A DNA stretch of 42,547 nucleotides from positions 1 to 42,547 of the forward strand of contig JAMPEW010000024.1 in the NCBI GenBank assembly GCA_023664775.1. Reading direction: 5' to 3'. Origin of the DNA: Clostridium sp. GTDB taxonomy: Bacteria; Bacillota; Clostridia; Lachnospirales; Lachnospiraceae. The position numbers were made by a program, and so were the translations under genes. The notes under the pieces are model-generated. The model ran no database searches and was not told the DNA's origin. It worked only from the letters and a program-made list of their open reading frames with translations. Below are positions 34,582 to 42,547 of this stretch, one piece after another (within the stretch, counting starts at the first letter, position 1; every line of letters begins with the position of its first letter).

Positions 34582-37218
34582 TTATAGCTGGGATTTTATC
34601 TTTTCAACGCCTGCCGCAAGTGCCTCGTCAATTTTTGCAGGTTTTTTTCCACCAGCCTGCGCCATATTCGGACGTCCGCCGCCTCCGCCGCCTACCATAG
34701 GGGCGATTTCCTTTATGATGTTTCCTGCATGGGCTCCCTTTGCAACGGCATCATCCGTAGCCATAACAATAAGGTTTACCTTATCCCCCATGTCTGATGC
34801 CAATAGTATGACAGAGCTTCCAAGCTTGGCTTTAAAGTCATCTCCCAAATTTCTAAGGGCATTCATGTCAACATCCTTTACCTTAACAGGAAGAATTTTT
34901 ATTCCTGAAACCTCTACTGCGTCCGCCATTGCATCACCCACAGAGGATTTCGCCATCTTATCCTTTAGCTTTTCGTTTTCTGATTGGAGGCTCTTAATCT
35001 CTGCAAGCATGGCAGTAATTTTTTCAGCAAGCTTTGCAGGCTCCGTCTTTGCTGCGCTTGCAGCCGCATTAAGCTCCTCCTCAAGTTTGTTATAATACTC
35101 AATTGCGCCCTTGGAGGTAAGCGCCTCAATACGTCTTACGCCTGCCGCAACACCCTGCTCAGACACAATCTTAAAGCTTCCTATCACATTTGTGTTAGGA
35201 ACGTGGGTACCGCCGCAAAGCTCCTTGGAAAACTCTCCCATGGTGACAACCCTTACCGTATCGCCATACTTTTCGCCAAAAAGCGCCATTGCACCTGTTT
35301 TCTTTGCCTCATCAAGCGACATAATGTCGGTTCTAACCTGTAAATCCTTTTCAATTTCTTCATTTACGATTGCCTCAGCCCTTGCAATTTCTTCCTTTGT
35401 CATTGCTTTCATATGGGTAAAGTCAAATCGTAATCTGTCACAGTCCACATAGGAGCCTGCCTGCTCAACATGACCTCCAAGCACGATTTTAAGCGCCTTC
35501 TGTAACAGGTGTGTTGCAGAGTGGTTTTTGCAGGTAAGTCCCCTTCTGTCACTGTCTACCTGAAGCACAACCTTTTCATTTATGGAAAAATCACCTGACT
35601 CCACATATCCGATGTGGGCTGTCTTTCCACCAACGACCTTAACTGTATCTTTTACAACAAAGGTTGCATTCGGCGTGGAAATGATACCCGTATCACCACA
35701 CTGACCGCCCATTGTCGCATAAAACGGCGTCTCAGCAGTAAGGATTGCGCCTGCTTCGCCCTCGGTAAGCTTGTCTGCCACTGCAGTTTCATTTGTGATT
35801 GCAACGATAGGCGACTCAGCCGTAAGCTTGTCATAGCCTACAAATTCCGTCTCAATTGAGACAGGTATCTGCTCGTAAACGGTAGCGTCAGCACCCATGT
35901 AATTTGTAACCTTTCGCGCCTTTCGTGCCGTTTCCCTCTGTATCTGCATAGCCTTGTTAAAGCCGTCCTCGTCCACAGTCATGCCTGCTTCCTCCAATAT
36001 CTCCTTTGTGAGGTCAAGCGGGAAGCCGTAGGTATCATACAGCTTAAATGCATGTTCACCGTTAAGCTTATTTGTGCCTGCTTTTTTTATCTCATCTACA
36101 AAATTACTTAAAATGGAAAGTCCCTGATCTATTGTCCTGTTAAAGTTTTCTTCCTCTTTGTCCAGGGTGGCAAATATGTGCTCCTGCTTGTCTGCAAGCT
36201 CAGGATATGCATCCTTTGACACCTCAATAACGGTTTTTGAAAGCTCGGCAAGGAAGCTTCCCTTTATGCCGAGCAGCCTTCCATGTCTTGCGGCACGCCG
36301 AAGCAGCCTTCTTAACACATATCCCCTGCCCTCATTGGAGGGGAGTATGCCGTCCGACGTCATAAATGTAACCGAACGGATATGATCTGTAATCAAACGG
36401 ATTGATACGTCCGTTTTCTCACTTTCCTTATATGTAACATGTGCCATGTCACATATCTTATCCCGCAGTGCCTTTATTGTATCAACGTCAAATATGGAAT
36501 CAACATCCTGCACCACAACTGCAAGACGCTCCAGTCCCATGCCCGTGTCTATATTTTTATGCTCAAGCTCCTCATAGTTTCCTTTTCCGTCATTGTCAAA
36601 CTGGGTAAATACGTTGTTCCAAACCTCAATGTATCTGTCGCAATCACAGCCTACGGTACAGTCAGGCTTGCCACAGCCGTATTTTTCTCCCCTGTCATAG
36701 TAAACCTCAGAGCAAGGTCCACATGGTCCGGCGCCATGCTCCCAAAAGTTGTCCTCCTTGCCAAACTTGAAAATGCGTTCCGGCGCTATGCCGATTTCCT
36801 TATTCCATATATCGAATGCCTCGTCATCCTCAAGGTAGACCGATGGATAGAGCCTGTTTTTATCAAGCCCCACAACCTCTGTAAGAAACTCCCATGTCCA
36901 TGCAATCGCCTCATGCTTAAAGTAATCGCCAAAGGAAAAATTGCCAAGCATTTCAAAAAACGTACCGTGTCTTGCAGTTTTACCTACATTTTCAATATCT
37001 CCGGTACGAATACATTTCTGGCAGGTTGTCACTCTCGTCCTTGGAGGAACCTCCTGTCCCGTAAAATATGGCTTAAGCGGCGCCATGCCTGAATTGATAA
37101 GCAGCAGGCTGTTATCATTGTGTGGAATAAGAGAAAAGCTGTTCATCTTAAGATGTCCCTTGCTCTCAAAAAATTCCAAAAACATTTTTCTAAGTTCATT
37201 TACGCCGTAGTTCTTCAC
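34582..37218 (-). CDS. alaS: Alanyl-tRNA synthetase
   Basis: 878 residues, full length. Class II catalytic core at the N-terminus: ELRKMFLEFFESKGHLKMNS, TARHGTFFEMLGNFSFGDYF, and EVWNNVFTQF. The editing domain carries the zinc/editing histidines HSATHLLQKAL and the CGGTHV motif. The C-terminal oligomerisation/C-Ala region includes the coiled coil (KTEPAKLAEKITAMLAEIKS) and the glycine-rich GGGGGGRPNMAQAGG. It charges tRNA-Ala. It follows the 47-residue membrane peptide gene by about 35 bases. Confidence 0.97.
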   Translation of the reverse strand: MKNYGVNELRKMFLEFFESKGHLKMNSFSLIPHNDNSLLLINSGMAPLKPYFTGQEVPPRTRVTTCQKCIRTGDIENVGKTARHGTFFEMLGNFSFGDYFKHEAIAWTWEFLTEVVGLDKNRLYPSVYLEDDEAFDIWNKEIGIAPERIFKFGKEDNFWEHGAGPCGPCSEVYYDRGEKYGCGKPDCTVGCDCDRYIEVWNNVFTQFDNDGKGNYEELEHKNIDTGMGLERLAVVVQDVDSIFDVDTIKALRDKICDMAHVTYKESEKTDVSIRLITDHIRSVTFMTSDGILPSNEGRGYVLRRLLRRAARHGRLLGIKGSFLAELSKTVIEVSKDAYPELADKQEHIFATLDKEEENFNRTIDQGLSILSNFVDEIKKAGTNKLNGEHAFKLYDTYGFPLDLTKEILEEAGMTVDEDGFNKAMQIQRETARKARKVTNYMGADATVYEQIPVSIETEFVGYDKLTAESPIVAITNETAVADKLTEGEAGAILTAETPFYATMGGQCGDTGIISTPNATFVVKDTVKVVGGKTAHIGYVESGDFSINEKVVLQVDSDRRGLTCKNHSATHLLQKALKIVLGGHVEQAGSYVDCDRLRFDFTHMKAMTKEEIARAEAIVNEEIEKDLQVRTDIMSLDEAKKTGAMALFGEKYGDTVRVVTMGEFSKELCGGTHVPNTNVIGSFKIVSEQGVAAGVRRIEALTSKGAIEYYNKLEEELNAAASAAKTEPAKLAEKITAMLAEIKSLQSENEKLKDKMAKSSVGDAMADAVEVSGIKILPVKVKDVDMNALRNLGDDFKAKLGSSVILLASDMGDKVNLIVMATDDAVAKGAHAGNIIKEIAPMVGGGGGGRPNMAQAGGKKPAKIDEALAAGVEKIKSQL

Positions 37219-37251
37219 TTTGCTGTCCTCCCTCTTTCAGTGCCGTTGCTG

Positions 37252-37395
37252 TTACTCGTCAGCATTTTCAGCAGCCAGCTTCTCATTTTTTCTTTTGCGA
37301 AGCACCCTTCCAACGCAAATGCCAAGTCCGGCACACACAATCATAGCTACAAATTTGATTACATATGTTGCTAATTCTCCAAAAACTGCTCCCAT
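37252..37395 (-). CDS. Small single-pass membrane protein (47 aa)
   Basis: An ATG at 37395 with a near-perfect TTAGGAGG site opens a 47-residue frame: MGAVFGELATYVIKFVAMIV, then CAGLGICVGRVLRKRKNEKL, ending AAENADE. One hydrophobic helix (about 10-30) is followed by a basic patch and acidic tail, so it should sit in the membrane with the C-terminus inside. I do not know the family. It is between hisIE and alaS, in the same direction. The strong ribosome binding site and clean membrane topology support a real gene. Confidence 0.7.
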   Translation of the reverse strand: MGAVFGELATYVIKFVAMIVCAGLGICVGRVLRKRKNEKLAAENADE

Positions 37396-37419
37396 TGATA
37401 CATCCTCCTAAACTTTATA

Positions 37420-38682
37420 TTATCGTCTGTCTGCAAATTCCTTTATAATATCCTCCCATGAGATGCCGCATTCTACCATAAGCACCATCATGTGGTAAAG
37501 AAAATCCGATATTTCATATTTTATTTCTTCACGGTCAGGGTTTTTGGCTGCTATAACAATCTCCGTAGCCTCCTCGCCCACCTTTTTCAGTATTTTATCA
37601 ATACCCTTTTCAAAAAGATAATTTGTATAGGAACCCTCCTTCGGATGCTTCCTTCTGTCCTTGATGATCTCGTATTCCTCCATAAATACCTTTAATGGGT
37701 TTGTGTCATTATATTCCTTTTTAACAAGGTCGGTAAAAAAGCAGGTCGGGCTTCCCGTATGACAGGCAGCGCCTATCTGCGATACCCTTGCAAGTATTGT
37801 GTCCTTGTCACAGTCAAGGGTAAGCGATTTGACAAACTGAAAATGTCCGCTTGTCTCTCCCTTCGTCCAAAGCTCATTTCTGCTTCTACTGTAGTAGGTC
37901 ATCCTGCCCGTATGTATTGTTTTTTCGAATGCCTCCTTATTCATGTAGGCAAGCATGAGAACCTCATCGGTTTTGTAATGCTGCGCAATGACAGGGATAA
38001 GACCATCTGCATTAAGCTTAAATTCATCAAAGCTTATGGTGCTTTCATACAAATTGACAGGGATGCCGCAAGCCTTGCACTGCTGTTTAATCTCCATAAT
38101 ATCGTGCTTGCAAATATTGTAAAGGCTTACAATCTCTGCATTTGTGTCCCTGAGAAGCGCTGCTATATCCGCATGGCCGTCCGAATAGGACTGAACCATA
38201 ATCGGCAGACCGACTTCCTTTCTGATATTTTTGACAACATCGGTATAATTATTCAGCTTATTCTGATGGATAAGCAAAAGCTCCCCTGCTCCATGCTTCT
38301 TTAACTGCTTTCCGTATTCCACAGGATTGTCACAGGAGGTCAAATCAATAGTGACAATAATCCTTTCAGAGCCAAAGCGGTCCGCCGCCTCCTGAACGAT
38401 ATTTATATCAATCAGCGGTGCACTTTTCATACAGACCTTTGATGCCCCTGCATAAAGAAGCTTTTTGATGTCCTCAAGACGCCTTACGCCGCCGCAGGCT
38501 ATGAGGGGTACATCTATCTGTCTTGTAATTTCCTTAATGATGGAAATATTTTTATCGATATCCTCCCTCTCGCATGAGCTGTCAAAAAAGGCAATCTCAT
38601 CTGCTCCTGCATCATTAAAAAATAATGCGTCCTCTATCGGTGTTTCCAAAGAAATACAAGGTACTATTTTTTTGTAATCCAT
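37420..38682 (-). CDS. HisF-like domain fused to HisI-HisE
   Basis: 420 residues from the ATG at 38682 (AAGGAGG upstream). Three parts: a HisF/HisA-like barrel (about 1-210), HisI phosphoribosyl-AMP cyclohydrolase (about 220-325; [26 protein letters not shown]), and HisE phosphoribosyl-ATP pyrophosphatase (about 338-420; [27 protein letters not shown]). HisI and HisE do steps 3 and 2 of histidine synthesis. In the barrel, HisF's first catalytic aspartate (D11 in PCLDV) is a serine here (PCISL, S11), although an aspartate at 113 (VTIDLT) matches the second. The barrel is therefore unlikely to be a working cyclase by itself and may be structural or regulatory. It follows hisB. Confidence 0.88.
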   Translation of the reverse strand: MDYKKIVPCISLETPIEDALFFNDAGADEIAFFDSSCEREDIDKNISIIKEITRQIDVPLIACGGVRRLEDIKKLLYAGASKVCMKSAPLIDINIVQEAADRFGSERIIVTIDLTSCDNPVEYGKQLKKHGAGELLLIHQNKLNNYTDVVKNIRKEVGLPIMVQSYSDGHADIAALLRDTNAEIVSLYNICKHDIMEIKQQCKACGIPVNLYESTISFDEFKLNADGLIPVIAQHYKTDEVLMLAYMNKEAFEKTIHTGRMTYYSRSRNELWTKGETSGHFQFVKSLTLDCDKDTILARVSQIGAACHTGSPTCFFTDLVKKEYNDTNPLKVFMEEYEIIKDRRKHPKEGSYTNYLFEKGIDKILKKVGEEATEIVIAAKNPDREEIKYEISDFLYHMMVLMVECGISWEDIIKEFADRR

Positions 38683-38708
38683 CTTTTTTCCTCCTTGTGC
38701 TTGGAATG

Positions 38709-39308
38709 TCAACCATTCAGGCTTCCCTTTGTAGAAAGTATGTTTTCGCCAAGCCTTTGGTCGTAGGTACACGCCATATCAAGTGCTCTTGCAAATGCCT
38801 TAAAGGCTGCCTCAATAATATGGTGGTTATTTTCTCCCGAAATCTGTTTTATGTGGAGGTTCATTGCCCCACTGTAGGAAACAGCATAGAAAAATTCCTT
38901 TACCATCTCCGTATCCATATACCCAACCTGAGGAACGCTAAGCTTAAGGTCATAGGAAAGATATGGTCTGCCTGATAAGTCAACAGCCGATAGAACTAAG
39001 GTTTCATCCATGGGCAGCATAAAATTACCAAATCTGTTTATTCCCTTTTTGTCACCCAACGCTTTTTGTATTGCCTGTCCGAGGACAATGCCTGTGTCCT
39101 CAATGGTATGGTGACTGTCTACAAACAAATCTCCCTTTGCAGTCAAATCCAAATCAAAGAAGCCATGCCTTGCAAAGCTATTCAGCATATGGTCGAAAAA
39201 GCCAATGCCGGTATCAACCCTTGCAACGCCTGTTCCGTCTAAATTGAGTGTCATCCGTATATCTGTCTCATTTGTTTTTCTGGAAATCTCTGCTATTCTG
39301 TCAGACAA
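38709..39308 (-). CDS. hisB: Imidazoleglycerol-phosphate dehydratase
   Basis: 199 residues, the single-domain form. The metal-binding motifs [10 protein letters not shown] and the later [16 protein letters not shown] are clear, with [16 protein letters not shown] near the N-terminus. It makes imidazole acetol phosphate in histidine synthesis. The start appears to be a TTG at 39308, nine bases after AGGAG. No histidinol-phosphate phosphatase domain is attached. Confidence 0.96.
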   Translation of the reverse strand: MSDRIAEISRKTNETDIRMTLNLDGTGVARVDTGIGFFDHMLNSFARHGFFDLDLTAKGDLFVDSHHTIEDTGIVLGQAIQKALGDKKGINRFGNFMLPMDETLVLSAVDLSGRPYLSYDLKLSVPQVGYMDTEMVKEFFYAVSYSGAMNLHIKQISGENNHHIIEAAFKAFARALDMACTYDQRLGENILSTKGSLNG

Positions 39309-39350
39309 ACAATCACGCTCCTAACCTTTAAAATACAACTATTAATTATA

Positions 39351-40352
39351 TCATTTTAATCGGAATTTAGCAACTGCTCCGTTAATTTCCGTTTTATTTT
39401 CATGTTCTGCCGCTTCTGCCTGCGTTACTTTCTCCTGCGGCAGCTCCTCCCTGCCGATATTCAAAATGTCCACGACACCAAGCACCTTGTCCATGTCGCT
39501 TATAATTTCCTGCTTTAGCTTAAAATAATCAAATTCTTTTGCCAGGGAAACCTCAAACATTCTGACATTACTTCTCAGTATCGTCATACTGTTGCCATCA
39601 AACACAATTACCATTTTTCTACCGCATTTTTGGGAATGTGGCACTGTTTCATACAGCTTTAGTACATATTCCATAAAGTGGGGAGTCAGAACATAAAATG
39701 CATCATGTCCTTCCTTCGCATAAATGCCAAATTTATTATTAAAATTCTGATTTTCCGTCTCTATGGCAGACAGTCCATTGGCAGAAAAATATTGCGAATA
39801 CTTCTCCGTAGTAACAATTAATCTTCCTGAAACCTTTTTATTAAAACGGAATTTAGAAATTGTACCATAAAAGACTAACATAACCTTGCCATTATTAGAA
39901 TGGAACCTTACATTCAAATCTCCCTGTTCATAATACACGTCTTTATATGTTCCCGTAAGCAAATCCTCTGAGCTTACCTCGTAGGCATCTCTTTGCTTAT
40001 CCCACAGTCCCAGACTCATTATCTCGTCCTTACTAATCTGCCCCTCAGGACGATATGTATATTTTTGAAAATTCTTTGCAAGGCAAGGTACTACAAGTGC
40101 CTCCTTATATGCTTTTATATATATCTTCTTCGTCTTTTTGGCACTTTTTAAAAAATAAACCTCCACAATCGCATAAATTGCATAAAACAAAAAAGCAAGA
40201 AATGTTCCGCCTGTAATTTGAAACATGATTAACGGTATAATCCAAAGACTGATAAACAAAACAACAAAGCTGCCGTCCCGAAGCCTTTTAAATAATTGTG
40301 CCCTCTTTCTAAGCGTCTCCAAATCAGAAACACCATAGTTTACATTGTCCAT
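39351..40352 (-). CDS. DUF3137 membrane protein
   Basis: 333 residues. Two adjacent membrane segments near residues 28-68 (GSFVVLFISLWIIPLIMFQI and FLAFLFYAIYAIVEVYFL), then a large cytoplasmic region with VSSEDLLTGTYKDVYYEQGD, VFYGTISKFRFNKKVSGRLI and FGIYAKEGHDAFYVLTPHFM. These fit DUF3137 proteins, whose role is unknown. The ATG at 40352 has AAGGAG. It sits inside a histidine operon (between hisD and hisB) although nothing in it suggests a histidine function. Confidence 0.8.
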   Translation of the reverse strand: MDNVNYGVSDLETLRKRAQLFKRLRDGSFVVLFISLWIIPLIMFQITGGTFLAFLFYAIYAIVEVYFLKSAKKTKKIYIKAYKEALVVPCLAKNFQKYTYRPEGQISKDEIMSLGLWDKQRDAYEVSSEDLLTGTYKDVYYEQGDLNVRFHSNNGKVMLVFYGTISKFRFNKKVSGRLIVTTEKYSQYFSANGLSAIETENQNFNNKFGIYAKEGHDAFYVLTPHFMEYVLKLYETVPHSQKCGRKMVIVFDGNSMTILRSNVRMFEVSLAKEFDYFKLKQEIISDMDKVLGVVDILNIGREELPQEKVTQAEAAEHENKTEINGAVAKFRLK

Positions 40353-40439
40353 ATTTTTTCTCCTTGATGATAACTCATAATAACCAATTGCGAAACTTAG
40401 ATTTTCGCTAACGTCCGTTGTGCAATGTCGAAGCCGGGC

Positions 40440-41729
40440 TTACTCAAACCTCACCTTTATGGAATTTGCATGTGCCGTAAGCTGCTCTGCCGTTGCAAAA
40501 TCTATAATATCCTGTGAAACAGGCAAAAGGGCTTCCCTTGAGAAATAAATAATGCTTGACTTCTTTATGAAATCGTCAACGGAAAGGGGCGAGAAAAACT
40601 TTGCCGTTCCATTTGTCGGAAGCACATGGTTTGGTCCTGCAAAATAATCTCCAAGCGGCTCCGAGGAATAATCCCCGATAAAGATTGCCCCTGCATTTTT
40701 AATCTTTGTCATGGTGTCAAAGGGATTTGCCGTCATAATCTCAAGATGCTCGCTTGCGATTTCATTTGCCGTTTCAATTGCCTCCTGCAAATTCCTTGCA
40801 AGAAGAATATATCCGTAGGTGTCAACGGATTTACGCATGATATCCTTTCTTGAAAGCTCACTTATAAATTGCTCCACTTCCTCTGATACTGCCTTGGCAA
40901 GCTCCTTTGATGTTGTAATCAGGATTGCCGACGCCATCTCGTCATGCTCTGCCTGTGATAAAAGGTCGGCAGCCACATATCTTGCGTTTGCCGTTTCATC
41001 GGCAAGGACTAATATCTCACTTGGACCTGCAACGGAATCAATGCTCACATGTCCAAATACACACCGTTTTGCAAGTGCCACAAAAATATTGCCCGGTCCC
41101 ACAATCTTGTCCACCTTAGGGATGCTTTCCGTTCCGTATGCAAGTGCGGCAATTGCCTGTGCTCCCCCCGCCTTGTAAATTATGTCAACCCCTGCCTCAT
41201 TTGCAGCTACAAGCGTAGTCGGATATACCTTGCCCTCACTGTTGCATGGAGTAGTCATAATAATGCTTCCAACACCTGCAACCCTTGCAGGTATGACATT
41301 CATAAGAACGGAGGATGGGTATACTGCCTTTCCCCCCGGGACATATACCCCCACCTTGTCAATTGGCGTGATTTTCTGTCCCAGCATACTTCCGTTGTCC
41401 TTGGAATCAAACCAGCTGTAGCATTTTTGCTTTTCGTGGTATTCTTTTATATTTGCCTTTGCTTTTCTTATAATCTCAACCAAAGATGGTTCTACAAGAC
41501 TGTATGCCTCGTCAATTTCCTCCTTTGTTACCCTTACATTGTCCTGATTGATTTTTGCCTGATCAAATTTTTCCGTATACTGAAACAATGCAGCGTCACC
41601 ATTCTTATGGACGTCCTCAACGATTTCCTTGACGGTCGCCTCGTAAGAGCCGTAATTGTCAGGACTTCTCTTTAACAGGTTGGCAAGGATATCTTTTTTT
41701 GTTTCCTCGTTTAATTCTATAATTCGCAT
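40440..41729 (-). CDS. hisD: Histidinol dehydrogenase
   Basis: 429 residues, family length. It performs the last two oxidations to histidine with NAD and zinc. Recognisable motifs: PGGKAVYPSSVLMNVIPARV, SIDSVAGPSEILVLAD, LSQAEHDEMASAILIT, ASEHLEIMTANP and PLGDYFAGPNHVLPTNGTAK. The start at 41729 has GGAGGAGA upstream. It follows hisG by about 60 bases. Confidence 0.97.
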   Translation of the reverse strand: MRIIELNEETKKDILANLLKRSPDNYGSYEATVKEIVEDVHKNGDAALFQYTEKFDQAKINQDNVRVTKEEIDEAYSLVEPSLVEIIRKAKANIKEYHEKQKCYSWFDSKDNGSMLGQKITPIDKVGVYVPGGKAVYPSSVLMNVIPARVAGVGSIIMTTPCNSEGKVYPTTLVAANEAGVDIIYKAGGAQAIAALAYGTESIPKVDKIVGPGNIFVALAKRCVFGHVSIDSVAGPSEILVLADETANARYVAADLLSQAEHDEMASAILITTSKELAKAVSEEVEQFISELSRKDIMRKSVDTYGYILLARNLQEAIETANEIASEHLEIMTANPFDTMTKIKNAGAIFIGDYSSEPLGDYFAGPNHVLPTNGTAKFFSPLSVDDFIKKSSIIYFSREALLPVSQDIIDFATAEQLTAHANSIKVRFE

Positions 41730-41791
41730 AACTAATCTCCTCCATTTATATTAAAAAACATTAAAATCCAAACGCATAAAATATATGCAGC

Positions 41792-42433
41792 CTATTCTTT
41801 TATCAGCTCATTCAAATCATTTAACAGCTTTCTGATACGCTCATGCTCCATTTTAAGGCTTACCTGATTGACAACGACCCTTGCAGAAAGCGGACAAATC
41901 TCCTCAAGCACCTCAAGCCCGTTTTCACGAAGAGTTGAGCCTGTCTCAACAATATCCACAATAACCTCAGCCAAATCCACAATAGGTGCAAGCTCTACGG
42001 AGCCGTTCAGCTTAATAATCTCCACTGTCTGATTTTTTTTATTCTGAAAATAATCCTGTGCAATGTTAGGATATTTGCTTGCCACCCTGATTATCTCATT
42101 TTTTGTAAGAAGCTCCCTTGCAGACGCAGGACCACAGACACACATTTTACAGTTTCCAAAGCCTAAATCCATGACCTCATAGAGATTTCTGCCCTCCTCC
42201 AATATGGTGTCCTTTCCAACAACACCGATGTCCGCAGCTCCGTATTCCACATAGGTCGGAACGTCCGAAGCCTTTGCAAGGAAAAATTTTATTTTGTGCT
42301 CCTCATTTGTAAATATAAGCTTTCTCGTGTCGGGGTCAAGGGCTTCCCCGCAGGAGATTCCCATCTTTTCAAAAAGGGTCAGCGTTTTTTTTGCAAGCCT
42401 GCCCTTTGCAAGTGCAAATGTTAAATATCTCAT
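41792..42433 (-). CDS. hisG: ATP phosphoribosyltransferase, short form
   Basis: 213 residues, the short form that lacks the C-terminal regulatory domain and works with HisZ. Start at the ATG 42433 ([20 protein letters not shown]), while the frame could extend to a TTG at 42457. Motifs include [33 protein letters not shown], and [16 protein letters not shown], the PRPP-binding part. The gene upstream, cut by the window edge, is probably hisZ, as required. Confidence 0.96.
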   Translation of the reverse strand: MRYLTFALAKGRLAKKTLTLFEKMGISCGEALDPDTRKLIFTNEEHKIKFFLAKASDVPTYVEYGAADIGVVGKDTILEEGRNLYEVMDLGFGNCKMCVCGPASARELLTKNEIIRVASKYPNIAQDYFQNKKNQTVEIIKLNGSVELAPIVDLAEVIVDIVETGSTLRENGLEVLEEICPLSARVVVNQVSLKMEHERIRKLLNDLNELIKE

Positions 42434-42499
42434 CTTATATACCTGTTGTCCTTTCAATTATTTTAATTGAAGCGTCTTCTTTCGCAAAATAGAAATTTG

Positions 42500-42547
42500 C
42501 TACATGATATCCCCAAGCTTTATGGTTTCTTTTGCATCATCAATAAC
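42500..42547 (-). CDS. hisZ: Probable hisZ C-terminus (partial)
   Basis: The last 15 residues of a gene that enters from the right edge: VIDDAKETIKLGDIM, stop at 42500-42502. The 'D.A.E..KLGD' ending resembles HisZ, and a short-form hisG directly follows, so HisZ is the natural reading. Too little is visible to be sure. Confidence 0.5.
   Translation of the reverse strand, partial: VIDDAKETIKLGDIM

Overview
The window looks like a chromosomal piece of a low-GC, endospore-related Clostridia species, most likely Lachnospiraceae. This is inferred from AT-rich intergenic DNA, strong AGGAGG-type ribosome binding sites, sporulation-type YqfC/YqfD genes beside phoH and ybeY, and a short-form HisG paired with HisZ. 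The species cannot be fixed from sequence alone.

Left end (1-2961), accessory and eroded: the tail of a membrane protein, a Phd/YefM-type antitoxin whose RelE/ParE toxin is fused by an apparent deletion to a headless DUF2442 gene, a complete tyrosine recombinase, then a decayed copy of that recombinase's C-terminus overlapping a truncated minus-strand ORF.

CRISPR region (2962-18251): I counted by hand 91 repeats of 30 bp and 90 spacers of about 34-37 bp (2962-8895), then a leader (8896-9076), then a minus-strand type I-B operon read as cas6-cas8b-cas7-cas5-cas3-cas4-cas1-cas2 (17553 down to 9077). A helix-turn-helix regulator lies just upstream. The left repeats are oldest and decayed. Spacers that recur as variants share their right-hand ends and differ in length only on the left, which agrees with crRNA transcription from the minus strand and a leader on the right. 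An internal start with a strong Shine-Dalgarno in cas8b could give the small subunit Cas11.

The most interesting signal is in the gene-poor stretch upstream of the regulator (18252-18653). It holds a 17-base near copy of the CRISPR repeat handle region at 18486-18502 (one base deleted) and a weaker repeat-like motif at 18288-18310. Both are far from the array. They are candidates for a crRNA-like regulatory or guardian RNA (CreR/CreA-like) that would use Cas6 and Cascade to control a promoter.

Right half (18654-42547), ordinary chromosomal genes almost all on the minus strand: a membrane-anchored protein, a cytidylate kinase-like protein, patatin, a VWA/MoxR pair, proline genes (proA, proB) with a 5-formyl-THF cyclo-ligase and a DUF896 protein, two flavoproteins, a BofC-like small protein, a DUF3048 lipoprotein, ybeY, phoH, yqfD, a yqfC-like gene, rpsU, alaS, a 47-residue membrane peptide, and a histidine operon (hisZ tail, hisG, hisD, a DUF3137 protein, hisB, and a HisF-like/HisI/HisE fusion).
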